NCBI GenBank assembly: GCA_025464915.1
Contig: JAODNF010000100.1
Location: 1 to 10,789 of the forward strand
DNA length: 10,789 nt
Origin: Frankiales bacterium
GTDB taxonomy: Bacteria; Actinomycetota; Actinomycetes; Mycobacteriales; SCTD01
Direction: 5' to 3'
Shown: positions 1-7,500 of the stretch, piece by piece
How positions within the stretch are numbered: position 1 is the first letter of the stretch
Layout: every line of letters starts with the position of its first letter
Position numbers and translations under genes: made by a program
The notes under the pieces: model-generated
What the model saw: the letters and a program-made list of their open reading frames with translations, nothing else
Database searches by the model: none
Told to the model about the DNA's origin: nothing

Positions 1-1014
1 GACCTGGACGGCGTCGGTGGTCACCTTCATGGCGTTGTCGGTCGCGAAGAGCTTGGCCATGGAGGCCTGCGGGCCGTACGGCCTGCCCCGGTCCTTGAGC
101 CGCGCGGCCGCCAGGTAGAGGGCGCGCGCTGCCTCGATCTGGGCCGCCATGTCAGCCAGCATGAAGGTCACGCCCTGGAACTCGGCGATCGCCTTGCCGA
201 ACTGCTTGCGCTCCTTGGCGTAGGCCACGGCCAGCTCCATCGCGGCCTGCGCGACGCCGACGGCGACCGCCGCGATCCCGAGCCGGCCGCTGTCGAGGGC
301 GCTCATGGCGATCTTGAAGCCGTCGCCCTCGGCGCTGATCAGCCGGTCCGCAGGCACCCGGGCACCCTCGAGGGCGATGGTCGACGTGTGGCTGGACCGC
401 ATGCCCATCTTCTTCTCCGGCGGCTGGGGCAGCAGACCAGGCGTGTCCTTGTCGGCGAGCAGCGTGCTGATGCCGGCCGGCCCCTCGCCGCCCGTGCGCA
501 CCATCAGGTTGTAGAAGTCCGCCTGCCCGCCGTGGGTGACCCACGCCTTGGCTCCGTTCACGACGTAGGTGTCGCCCTCACGCACGGCCTTCGTGCTCAG
601 CGCTGCCGCGTCACTGCCCGAGTGCGCCTCTGACAGGCAGTACGCCCCGAGCAGCTCGCCGCCGAGCATGTCCGGGAGAAACCGCTCCTTCTGCTCCGCG
701 CTCCCCCACTGCGCCACGGGGAAGCAGGCCAGGGTGTGCACGCTGACGCCCACACCGACGCCGGCCCAGCCGCGCCCGATCTCCTCGAGCACCTGCAGGT
801 AGACCTCGTACGGCTGCCCGCCGCCCCCGACCTCTTCCGGGTAGGCCAGCCCGAGCAGGCCCGCCTTGCCCAGCGTCCGGAACAGCTCGCGAGGGAACTC
901 GGCCCGGGCCTCCATCTCCCCGACGACGGGGAGGATCTCGCCCTCGACCAGGTCGCGCGTCAGCTCCAGCAGAGCCTCGGCCTCAGGGGTGGGCAGGTCA
1001 CGCACGACAGGCAT
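1..1014 (-). CDS. Acyl-CoA dehydrogenase, C-terminus cut by the window edge
   Basis: This is a FAD-dependent acyl-CoA dehydrogenase, which oxidises an acyl-CoA thioester to the 2,3-enoyl-CoA and passes electrons to electron-transfer flavoprotein in the cytoplasm. The frame is open from ATG at 1014 to base 1 (338 codons; family members run about 380-400). Visible marks are the N-terminal helical domain (about 1-120), the signature CLSEAHSGSD (126-135), KAWVTHG (156-162, where many members have W-x-T-N-G), and RKQFG (269-273) at the FAD/dimer contact of the C-terminal helical domain. The catalytic glutamate of the last roughly 45 residues lies outside the window, so short-chain, branched-chain or other substrate classes cannot be separated. 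No Shine-Dalgarno is seen before the ATG, but a TAGCGT box ends 7 bases upstream, which fits a leaderless message. It is divergent from the XRE gene. The family call is sure; the substrate is unknown. Confidence 0.93.
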   Translation of the reverse strand, partial: MPVVRDLPTPEAEALLELTRDLVEGEILPVVGEMEARAEFPRELFRTLGKAGLLGLAYPEEVGGGGQPYEVYLQVLEEIGRGWAGVGVGVSVHTLACFPVAQWGSAEQKERFLPDMLGGELLGAYCLSEAHSGSDAAALSTKAVREGDTYVVNGAKAWVTHGGQADFYNLMVRTGGEGPAGISTLLADKDTPGLLPQPPEKKMGMRSSHTSTIALEGARVPADRLISAEGDGFKIAMSALDSGRLGIAAVAVGVAQAAMELAVAYAKERKQFGKAIAEFQGVTFMLADMAAQIEAARALYLAAARLKDRGRPYGPQASMAKLFATDNAMKVTTDAVQV

Positions 1015-1020
1015 GCGCCC

Positions 1021-1026
1021 ACGCTA
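1021..1026 (-). promoter_or_regulatory. Candidate -10 box for a leaderless acyl-CoA dehydrogenase mRNA
   Basis: Read on the minus strand, TAGCGT is followed by six bases (GGGCGC) and then the ATG at 1014. This matches the TANNNT-N6-start arrangement typical of leaderless transcripts in actinobacteria. There is no good -35 hexamer at 16-18 bases upstream and no Shine-Dalgarno before the ATG. The spacing is read directly; the promoter function is inferred. Confidence 0.4.
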
Positions 1027-1117
1027 TCGCCGCCCCACGTACCGACCCGCTGTGCGCACGTCCAACGCCCCCGGCGGTTGATCGTGCGCCGCGCCAGGAG
1101 TCACCTACCGCGGACCT

Positions 1118-1152
1118 ACAGATCCTGCTCGACGCTGGCGAGCAGATTCCGT
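1118..1152. repeat. Inverted repeat, copy 1 of 2 (possible operator or REP-like element)
   Basis: This 35-base element has 14-base arms around the 7-base centre ACGCTGG. The arms match at 11 of 14 positions, and the inner seven base pairs (CTGCTCG against CGAGCAG) are perfect. It is nearly the same sequence as the element at 1187-1221, in the same orientation, with centres 69 bases apart. It lies in the divergent region between the acyl-CoA dehydrogenase and XRE genes, so it could bind the XRE protein or another regulator. A genome-dispersed palindromic repeat is equally possible. Confidence 0.75.
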
Positions 1153-1186
1153 GGCAGTGACGCACGTGCCTGCCGTTCGCAGAGCC

Positions 1187-1221
1187 ACGGATTCTGCTCG
1201 ACGCTGCCGAGCAGAATCCGT
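1187..1221. repeat. Inverted repeat, copy 2 of 2, perfect 14-bp arms, abutting an ATG
   Basis: The arms ACGGATTCTGCTCG (1187-1200) and CGAGCAGAATCCGT (1208-1221) are exact reverse complements around the centre ACGCTGC. The last base sits directly before the ATG at 1222, the first ATG in the XRE frame after the repeats. As RNA it would form a strong hairpin that leaves no room for a ribosome binding site before that ATG. As DNA it could be an operator at the promoter of the XRE gene. The symmetry is seen directly; the role is inferred. Confidence 0.8.
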
Positions 1222-2214
1222 ATGCGCCGAGCAACCCTTCTGGGGCTGCTGGGGGGCGGCCCCCCTAAGGGGTGTGCACAACCTCCAGCGCCGTCCCCAG
1301 ACGCGAGCCGCGCCGCCCCGCCGCGTCCTGCCGCACCCACCATCAACGGCGTGGAAGCGGGGCGGCTGCTGCGAGCAGCCCGGAGGCAGAGCGGGCTGAG
1401 CCAGCGCGACCTCGCCGCCCTTGCCGGCGTCAGCAGCAGCACTGTCGCGAGTGCCGAGCTCCACGGGGCCAATCCCTCCTGGTGCCTCGTCCAACAGCTC
1501 CTCGACGCCGCCGGGGCCAGCCTCGCACTCGGCCTGCCCGCGCGGCTGCCACGCGGGGCCGAGGGCTGGCTCTCGGCCAGTACCTCCGCCCGGCTGCACT
1601 GGGTCCTGACCGGACTGTGGCCGCACCGCGCCGACAACGCCTCGCCCGCGTGGATCGAGCTCCGGGAGCTCGCCGTCCATCGGGTCGTCGTGCTCAGCCC
1701 GGAGCTGTCCATCGCACTCTGGCTCCCCTCACGAGAAGTGCGACAGCCCTCGCTCACGGTGGCGACGGCGCGCAACGCTCTCGGTCACCCGCTTCCCGAC
1801 TCGCCCTCCTGGGAGGTGACGACCGGACCCGTCCGGAGCACCGGGCTGGTGGCTGTGGGCGTCAGCCGGCGCTGGGAGGTGTTCGCCTACCCACCGGATG
1901 CGCCGGTGCTGCACAGCGACCCCGTCGTGAGCAGCGCTCTACGAGCCGTCGCTGACCTGCTCGACAGCCAGATGCCACGAGACGCGCAGGGACGACGCCG
2001 AGCTGCGCACACGGACTCCCGCGCTCAGGCCGAGCTCGACTGGGCCTGGACACGTCGACGCTTCGGTCGCCTCCCGCTGCCCGACCCGCTGGAGCGACGC
2101 GACTGGCGACTGGGCGGCGCCTCATCCTTCCGCGAGTGGCTGCTCCTGAACCACTACCCGCTGCCGGACCGGCGCGGCTCGCACGAGGAAGACAGCGATG
2201 GCGACCACGTGTGA
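1222..2214 (+). CDS. XRE-family helix-turn-helix protein with an unrecognised C-terminal domain
   Basis: This is a putative DNA-binding regulator. The helix-turn-helix is coded from about 1351 to 1530 and contains LLRAARRQSGLSQRDLAAL followed by AGVSSSTVASAE, the classic XRE/Cro-CI pattern. The rest (about 230 residues) is a conserved-looking domain rich in W, P and R with a late FREWLLLNHYPLP segment; I do not recognise it. The tail is acidic. I give the ATG at 1222 because it is the first ATG after the inverted repeats (330 residues). The GTG at 1351 (287 residues) is a serious rival: codons 1222-1350 are proline-rich with weaker third-position G/C, they contain a G6/C6 hairpin, and neither start has a Shine-Dalgarno. 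The exonuclease start lies 15 bases beyond the stop, so the genes may share a transcript. It could be an autoregulator acting at the adjacent palindromes, or an antitoxin-like protein; neither is shown. Confidence 0.75.
   Translation: MRRATLLGLLGGGPPKGCAQPPAPSPDASRAAPPRPAAPTINGVEAGRLLRAARRQSGLSQRDLAALAGVSSSTVASAELHGANPSWCLVQQLLDAAGASLALGLPARLPRGAEGWLSASTSARLHWVLTGLWPHRADNASPAWIELRELAVHRVVVLSPELSIALWLPSREVRQPSLTVATARNALGHPLPDSPSWEVTTGPVRSTGLVAVGVSRRWEVFAYPPDAPVLHSDPVVSSALRAVADLLDSQMPRDAQGRRRAAHTDSRAQAELDWAWTRRRFGRLPLPDPLERRDWRLGGASSFREWLLLNHYPLPDRRGSHEEDSDGDHV
1251..1265. repeat. Short G-rich/C-rich hairpin
   Basis: A GGGGGGC/GCCCCCC inverted repeat is centred on G1258. The C tract is also followed by TAA and GGGG (1269-1272), which could pair with it instead of the upstream G tract. 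It lies between the twin palindromes and the helix-turn-helix domain. It looks more like leader sequence than coding sequence, although it is in frame with the XRE gene if the ATG at 1222 is used. No function is shown. Confidence 0.4.
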
Positions 2215-2215
2215 T

Positions 2216-2222
2216 GAGAGGG
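2216..2222 (+). promoter_or_regulatory. Ribosome binding site of the exonuclease gene
   Basis: GAGAGGG lies 7 bases before the GTG at 2230, an ideal Shine-Dalgarno spacing. This supports the GTG over the in-frame ATG at 2245. The site starts only 2 bases after the XRE stop codon. Confidence 0.65.
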
Positions 2223-2229
2223 TGTCGCC

Positions 2230-3141
2230 GTGGCCGGTCAGCTGATGCTCCTCGACTCCCCCGCGCTCTGGTACCGGGCGCTCTACGGGGTGCCTGACTC
2301 GATCCGCAGCCCGCAGGGCGAGCCGATCAACGCCATCCGCGGGTTCCTGGACCTGGTGAGTCGCACGGTCAAGCAGCACCGACCGGCCCGGCTGGTCGCG
2401 ACGGTGGACCTGGACTGGCGGCCGGCGTTCCGGGTGGCGGCCGTGCCGTCGTACAAGACCCATCGGCTCGCGCCTGCGGGCGGCGAGCTGGAACCGGACG
2501 AGCTGGCCCCGCAGGTGGCCGTGATCCTCGAGGTGCTGGCCGCGCTGGGAGTGCCTGTGGTCGGCGCCGTGGGGCACGAGGCGGACGACGTGATCGGTAC
2601 GCTCGCCACCCGGGAGAAGGGCGCGGTCGACATCGTCACCGGCGACCGCGACCTGCTGCAGCTCGTGGACGACAGCGGGCCGAAGCGGGTGCTGTACGCG
2701 GTCGAGAAGATGAAGGCGTACGGCGAGGCGGAGGTCACCGCCAAGCACGGCATCCCGGGGCAGCTGTACGCCGACTTCGCGGTGCTGCGCGGCGACCCGA
2801 GCGACGGCCTGCCGGGAGTCAAGGGCGTCGGCGAGAAGACCGCCGCTGCGCTGGTGAGCCGCTTCGGCCGGGTCGAGGACATCGTGGCGGCGCTCGACTC
2901 CGGGAGCGACGACGGCTTCCCCAGCGGCGCCAGGGCCAAGCTCGAGGCCGCCCGGGACTACCTCGAGGTGGCCCCCGCCGTGAGCCGGGTGGTGACGGAC
3001 CTGCCCATCCCCGAGCTGGACGACGCCGTCCGCCCGAAGCCTCAGGACCCCGGGGCGCTGCTGCAGCTGGCCGACCGCTGGGGGCTGGACAGCCCTCTCG
3101 AGAGGTGGCTGCAGGCGGTAGCCTTTGCTACTGATGAGTAA
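2230..3141 (+). CDS. Stand-alone 5'-3' exonuclease (Pol I N-terminal / FEN-like family)
   Basis: This 303-residue nuclease resembles the 5' nuclease domain of DNA polymerase I without the polymerase part. It is expected to remove 5' flaps or RNA primers using two divalent metal ions. All expected acidic ligands are visible: D9 near the N-terminus, D60, the EADD block (117-120), GDRD (138-141) and GDPSD (188-192). YKTHR (75-79) provides the basic helical-arch residues. PGVKGVGEKTAAALVSRFG (195-213) is the helix-hairpin-helix DNA-binding motif. Length and domain order match intact family members. The GTG start has a clear Shine-Dalgarno. The 3' end overlaps the start of glpD. M. tuberculosis has a comparable gene (Rv2090, from memory) near helY, so the location is conserved in part. 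Family assignment is firm; the exact cellular role (replication backup, repair) is inferred. Confidence 0.93.
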   Translation: MAGQLMLLDSPALWYRALYGVPDSIRSPQGEPINAIRGFLDLVSRTVKQHRPARLVATVDLDWRPAFRVAAVPSYKTHRLAPAGGELEPDELAPQVAVILEVLAALGVPVVGAVGHEADDVIGTLATREKGAVDIVTGDRDLLQLVDDSGPKRVLYAVEKMKAYGEAEVTAKHGIPGQLYADFAVLRGDPSDGLPGVKGVGEKTAAALVSRFGRVEDIVAALDSGSDDGFPSGARAKLEAARDYLEVAPAVSRVVTDLPIPELDDAVRPKPQDPGALLQLADRWGLDSPLERWLQAVAFATDE

Positions 3142-4810
3142 CAGAGCGTTCTCCGTCCTGTCGCGGACCGCCGAGCTGCAGTCGGCGGCCACCGAGGAGC
3201 TCGACGTGCTCGTCGTCGGCATGGGCGCGACCGGGGCCGGGGTGGCGCTCGACGCCGCCAGCCGCGGACTGCGGGTAGCCGTGCTCGACAAGGGCGACCT
3301 GGCCAGCGGGACCAGCTCCAAGAGCAGCAAGCTGGTGCACGGCGGCCTCCGGTACCTGGAGAACTACGAGTTCGGCCTCGTGCGGGAGGGCGTCGTCGAG
3401 CGCCAGCTGCTCATGAAGCTCGCCCCGCACCTCGTACGCCCCATGGACTTCCTGTACCCCGTGTGGCCGGACACCCAGAAGCGCAAGCTGCTCGGGCTGG
3501 GACTCACGACGTACGACGTCTTCGCCCTCGCGAGCCTCGCGGGCCGGGGCGGTGCCACCCGGCGCCACGAGAAGGTGAGTGCGGGCGAGGCCATCGCGCT
3601 GGCCCCGGCGCTCGAGGACAGCGGGCTTGCCTACAGCTACCTCTACGGCGACTGCGCGACGGACGACGCTCGGCTGGTGCTCGCGGTGGTGCAGGCGGCC
3701 CGCCGCTATGGCGCCCTGACGGTCACGCACGCGGAGGTCACCGGCCTCACGACGGACGACGGCAGGGTCAGCGGCGCGACCGTCCTCGACCGCTTCAGCG
3801 GCGAGAGCGTGACGGTACGGGCGCGCCACGTCGTCAACGCGACCGGTGTCTGGGTGGACCAGCTGCAGGGCTTCGAGCAGCCTGGTCGCAAGGCCGTCGT
3901 CCAGCCGAGCAAGGGCGTGCACGTCGTCGTGCCCCGGGAGCGGCTGCCGCTTCTGCAGGCCAGCATCCTGCTGCCGAGCAAGCAGGGCGACGGCCGGTCG
4001 ATGTTCGCGATCCCGTGGGGGCGGCAGACGATCCTCGGGACCACCGACACGCCGTACGACGGCTCGCCCGACGCGCTGAGCCTCACGCAGGAGGACCTCG
4101 ACTACGTCCTCGCCAGCGGCAACGCGGTCTTCCGGCGGGACCTGGTGCAGGACGACGTGCTCGGCGCCTGGGCTGGGGTCCGTCCCCTCATCAAGCAGGA
4201 GGGGTCGGAGTCGATGAGCGACATCAGCAGGCGCCACACCCTCGTCGAAGGGCAGGGCAGGCTGCTCACCATCACCGGTGGCAAGCTCACGACCTATCGC
4301 CGGATGGCCAAGGACGTCGTCGACCGGATCGTCGAGCGCGACGGCGCGAAGGCCAAGTGCCGCACCGACGAGATCAGCATCTCCGGCACCCGGCCGATGG
4401 CCGAGCTGCTGGCCGAGACACGTGGTGAGGCCCGCGGCCTCGGACTTCCTGAGGACGTGGCCGAGTCCCTGGTGCGGCAGTGCGGTGAGACCGCCTCGCA
4501 CGTCCTGAGCCTGGTTCAGGCCGACCGGTCGCTCGGTGCGCCACTGTCCGCCAGCGCGCCGCACATCGCCGCCGAGGTGGTCCACGCGGTCCGCTCCGAG
4601 GGCGCGAGCAGCGTGGACGACGTCTTCAGCCGGCGGATGCGGCTCTCCTTGCGTGCCAAGGACGCCGCCCTGCCCGCCGCCCCGCTGGCCGCAGCGCTGC
4701 TCGCGCGCGAGCTCGGCCGCGACGAGCTGTGGGAGCAGCAGCAGGTCAACGCCTACGCCGAGGCGGTGCGGCAGGAGCGCGGCGTCCTGGAGCTCGCCCC
4801 TGTCCGCTGA
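3134..4810 (+). CDS. glpD: FAD-dependent glycerol-3-phosphate dehydrogenase
   Basis: GlpD oxidises glycerol-3-phosphate to dihydroxyacetone phosphate and feeds electrons to the quinone pool at the inner face of the membrane. It links glycerol and phospholipid breakdown to glycolysis. From the ATG the protein has 558 residues, usual for actinobacterial GlpD. Visible are the FAD Rossmann motif GMGATG (29-34), SSKLVHGGLRYL (64-75), ILGTTDTPYDG (about 300-310), GVRPLIKQEG (about 349-358), GGKLTTYRRMA (about 382-392), and the helical C-terminal domain with DDVFSRRMRLSLRAKD. The start is uncertain: the ATG at 3134 overlaps the exonuclease stop by 8 bases, while an in-frame TTG at 3125 has AGGCGG 6 bases upstream and would add 3 residues. 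Either way the overlap suggests translational coupling to the exonuclease. No glycerol kinase or facilitator gene is in view. It ends 12 bases from the convergent helicase stop. Confidence 0.96.
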   Translation: MSNRAFSVLSRTAELQSAATEELDVLVVGMGATGAGVALDAASRGLRVAVLDKGDLASGTSSKSSKLVHGGLRYLENYEFGLVREGVVERQLLMKLAPHLVRPMDFLYPVWPDTQKRKLLGLGLTTYDVFALASLAGRGGATRRHEKVSAGEAIALAPALEDSGLAYSYLYGDCATDDARLVLAVVQAARRYGALTVTHAEVTGLTTDDGRVSGATVLDRFSGESVTVRARHVVNATGVWVDQLQGFEQPGRKAVVQPSKGVHVVVPRERLPLLQASILLPSKQGDGRSMFAIPWGRQTILGTTDTPYDGSPDALSLTQEDLDYVLASGNAVFRRDLVQDDVLGAWAGVRPLIKQEGSESMSDISRRHTLVEGQGRLLTITGGKLTTYRRMAKDVVDRIVERDGAKAKCRTDEISISGTRPMAELLAETRGEARGLGLPEDVAESLVRQCGETASHVLSLVQADRSLGAPLSASAPHIAAEVVHAVRSEGASSVDDVFSRRMRLSLRAKDAALPAAPLAAALLARELGRDELWEQQQVNAYAEAVRQERGVLELAPVR

Positions 4811-4838
4811 TCGTGTGTTTGGTCAGCCGACAGCGGAC
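4802..4838. terminator. Possible bidirectional terminator hairpin between convergent genes
   Basis: GTCCGCTG (4802-4809) and CAGCGGAC (4831-4838) are exact reverse complements separated by 21 bases. They span the glpD stop (4808-4810) and the helicase stop (4823-4825). The loop is long and no U tract follows on either strand, so this is only a weak candidate for shared termination. Confidence 0.3.
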
Positions 4839-7495
4839 CAGGCCACCACGCCGCGGCGGACCGCCTCGACGGAGGCGCGCGCGGTCGATCGGACCGGTTC
4901 CTCGGCGATCGTCGCCACCTGGCTGAGCAGGTCGACCAGCTGCTTGCAGGTCCGCACGAAGTCGCCTGCGGTCAGGTCCGGGTCGTCGCGCAGCACCTCC
5001 TCCAGGGTCGAGCCCGACGCCCAGCGGTGCACCACCCAGCAGAACCCGGGATCCGGCTCGCGCAGGAAGGTGACGCCGTGCTCGGCCTCGACGTTGCGCA
5101 GCCGCCCCCAGGCCCGCCGCAGCTCGTCCACGCCGTAGCGCACGGCGCCGCCGGGCAGGTGCGGGACGGCCTCCTCCGGACGGCGGCTCTCGTAGACGAG
5201 CGACGAGGCGACCGACGCGAGCTCCGCGACCGACAGCCCGTCCCAGGCGCCGGAGCGCAGCGCCTCGACCACGAGCAGGTCGGCCTCGTTGTAGACCCGG
5301 GCCAGCTGTCGACCGGCAGGGGTCACCTCGTCACCGTGGAGGTAGTCGAGGTGCTCGAGGACGGCGCAGACCTTGTCGAAGGTGCGCGCGATCGAGTGCG
5401 TCTTGCCCTCGACCCGCTTCTCCAGGTTGTCCGTGTCGTGGCGGAGCCGCGCCCACCTCTCCGCCCAGCGCAGGTGCTGCTCGCGCTCGTCGCAGCCGTG
5501 CACGGGGTGCTGTCGGAGCTGCTGCCGCAGGGACGCCAGCTCGCCGTCGTCGGCGGCTGACGAGCGGGGCCGCCGGGTCCGTTCCGGGTGCAGTCCCAGA
5601 GCCCGCAGGGAGGAGGCCAGGTCGCGCCGGGCCTGGGGGCTGCGGTGGTTGAAGACCTTGGGGATGCGTACCCTGCCGAGGGCCTCGACCGGGTGCGGGA
5701 AGTCCGCCTCCGACAGCCGACCGGCCCACCGGTCCTCGGTGACGACGAGGGGATGCGCCTGCCCGTCGGGCCCGACCCCGGGCTCGAGGACGACCGCCAG
5801 ACCGGTGCGCCGGCCCTGCGGGACCGCGATGACGTCGCCCGGCTTGAGCTGGGCGAGCGACGCGGCCGCCTGGGCCCGTCGCTGCGAGGAGCCTTGCCGA
5901 GCCAGGTCGGACTCCCGTCGCCTCACTGCCTGTCGCAGCCGGTCGTACTCGACGGCGTCACCGAGGTGGCAGGCCATGCCGTTGCGGTAGCCCTCGAGGG
6001 CCTCGAGGTTGCGGGCCACCTGCCGGGCGAGCCCGACGACCGAGGCGTCCGCCTGGAACTGGGCGAACGAGCTCTCGAGCAGCACGCGGGCCGACTCGCG
6101 CCCGACGGTGCCGACCAGGTTCGCGGCCATGTTGTACGACGGCCGGAACGAGCTCCTGAGCGGGTACGTGCGGGTGCTGGCCAGTCCGGCGACCTGCCGC
6201 GGGTCGAGACCCGGCTGCCAGAGCACGACGGCGTGCCCCTCCACGTCGATGCCGCGCCGCCCGGCCCGGCCGGTGAGCTGGGTGTACTCCCCCGGCGTGA
6301 TGTCGACGTGCGCCTCGCCGTTCCACTTCACGAGCTTCTCGAGCACGACGGAGCGCGCCGGCATGTTGATGCCGAGGGCCAGCGTCTCGGTCGCGAAGAC
6401 CGCCTTCACGAGCCCGTCGAGGAACAGCTCCTCGACGATCTCCTTGAACGTCGGCAGCATGCCGGCGTGGTGTGCCGCGATGCCGCGCTCGAGACCGTCG
6501 AGCCACTCCCAGTAGCCCAGGACGCGCAGGTCCTCGCGCGGGATGTCGGCGGTCCGGCGCTGCACGTGCTCGCGGGCGCGGACGCGCTCCTCGTCGCTGT
6601 TGAGGACCAGCCCCGAGCGCAGGCACTGCTCGACGGCTGCGGCGCAGCCGGCCCGGCTGAAGATGAACGTGATGGCGGGCAGCAGGCCCTCGCGGTCCAG
6701 GCGGACCAGCACGTCCGGGCGCCGGAGCACGTTGGGGCGCGGTGGCCGGCCACCGCGCTCGCGCGGCTTCCAGCGGTCCTCCTCGCGGACCTTGCGGACC
6801 AGCTCCGGGTGCACGTCCCCGTCCGGGCCGAACAGGTCGTACATCCGGCCGCCCACCAGGACGTGCTGGTAGAGCGGGACGGGCCGGTGCTCCTCGACGA
6901 CCACCTCGGTGTCGCCCCGGACGGTGACCAGCCACTCCGCGAACTCCTCGGCGTTGCTGACCGTGGCGCTCAGGGAGGTGAGGACCACGTCCTCGGGCAG
7001 GTGGATGATCACCTCCTCCCAGACGGCGCCGCGGGCACGGTCGGCGAGGTAGTGCACCTCGTCCATGACCACGTGCCCGAGGCCGCGCAGCGCCTCGCTT
7101 CCGCTGTAGAGCATGTTGCGCAAGACCTCGGTGGTCATCACGACGACGTCGGCGTCGCCGTTGACCGCGGTGTCTCCAGTCAGCAGGCCGACGCGGTCGG
7201 CGCCGTGACGCTCGACGAGGTCGGCGTACTTCTGGTTCGACAGCGCCTTGATGGGCGTCGTGTAGAAGCACTTCCTGCCGGCTCGCAGGGCGAGGAAGAC
7301 GGCGAACTCCCCGACGACCGTCTTGCCTGCGCCCGTGGGTGCGGCGACCAGCACGCCGCGACCGTTCTCGAGGGCCTTGCACGCGACCCGCTGGAAGGCG
7401 TCGAGCCCGAACGGGTAGCCGACCTCGAACTCGGAGAGCGCGGCCCCTCCCTGCGAGGCTCGGAAGGCCGCGTAACGCTCGGCGGGCGATGACAC
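4823..7495 (-). CDS. helY: Ski2/Mtr4-like DEAD/DEAH-box helicase
   Basis: This is a large superfamily 2 ATP-dependent RNA/DNA helicase of the Ski2-like type, 890 residues (M. tuberculosis HelY is about 900). Motifs in order: Q35 in GLDAFQ; Walker A APTGAGKT (52-59); PIKALSNQ (81-88); TTEVLRNML (121-129); motif II DEVH (145-148); motif III SAT (176-178); and late in the second RecA domain QLTGRAGRRGID (motif VI). The C-terminal third carries a DSHCT-type domain (SGAWDGLSVAELASVASSLV). The GTG at 7495 is chosen because it begins an N-terminus typical of the family (SSPAERYAAFR) and lies 5 bases after the upstream kinase stop. The open frame continues to 7996 only as a shadow of the kinase. No strong Shine-Dalgarno is seen, which suggests coupling to the kinase gene. 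It probably acts in RNA processing or decay; its substrate is not settled. Confidence 0.95.
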   Translation of the reverse strand: MSSPAERYAAFRASQGGAALSEFEVGYPFGLDAFQRVACKALENGRGVLVAAPTGAGKTVVGEFAVFLALRAGRKCFYTTPIKALSNQKYADLVERHGADRVGLLTGDTAVNGDADVVVMTTEVLRNMLYSGSEALRGLGHVVMDEVHYLADRARGAVWEEVIIHLPEDVVLTSLSATVSNAEEFAEWLVTVRGDTEVVVEEHRPVPLYQHVLVGGRMYDLFGPDGDVHPELVRKVREEDRWKPRERGGRPPRPNVLRRPDVLVRLDREGLLPAITFIFSRAGCAAAVEQCLRSGLVLNSDEERVRAREHVQRRTADIPREDLRVLGYWEWLDGLERGIAAHHAGMLPTFKEIVEELFLDGLVKAVFATETLALGINMPARSVVLEKLVKWNGEAHVDITPGEYTQLTGRAGRRGIDVEGHAVVLWQPGLDPRQVAGLASTRTYPLRSSFRPSYNMAANLVGTVGRESARVLLESSFAQFQADASVVGLARQVARNLEALEGYRNGMACHLGDAVEYDRLRQAVRRRESDLARQGSSQRRAQAAASLAQLKPGDVIAVPQGRRTGLAVVLEPGVGPDGQAHPLVVTEDRWAGRLSEADFPHPVEALGRVRIPKVFNHRSPQARRDLASSLRALGLHPERTRRPRSSAADDGELASLRQQLRQHPVHGCDEREQHLRWAERWARLRHDTDNLEKRVEGKTHSIARTFDKVCAVLEHLDYLHGDEVTPAGRQLARVYNEADLLVVEALRSGAWDGLSVAELASVASSLVYESRRPEEAVPHLPGGAVRYGVDELRRAWGRLRNVEAEHGVTFLREPDPGFCWVVHRWASGSTLEEVLRDDPDLTAGDFVRTCKQLVDLLSQVATIAEEPVRSTARASVEAVRRGVVAWSAVG

Positions 7496-7500
7496 GCTGC

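Noticed and set aside
1078..1106. TTGATC with TCACCT 17 bases on as a plus-strand promoter for the XRE gene
   Set aside because: The second hexamer lacks the TA start of actinobacterial -10 boxes, so support is too weak.
736..1221. Open frame upstream of the XRE gene that would extend it by 162 codons
   Set aside because: It runs antisense over the acyl-CoA dehydrogenase start and through both palindromes, and has no ribosome site. It is a high-GC stop-free stretch.
2122..3330. 402-codon minus-strand frame over the exonuclease
   Set aside because: It is the antisense shadow of a gene with all family motifs. Its product has no recognisable domain and is biased to R, H, L and V.
3128..4585. 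485-codon minus-strand frame inside glpD
   Set aside because: GlpD is complete with FAD and C-terminal motifs on the other strand; the frame is a by-product of GC-rich codons.
5588..7492. 634-codon plus-strand frame opposite the helicase
   Set aside because: HelY carries ordered helicase motifs over the same bases. The antisense product is low-complexity and unlike a protein family.
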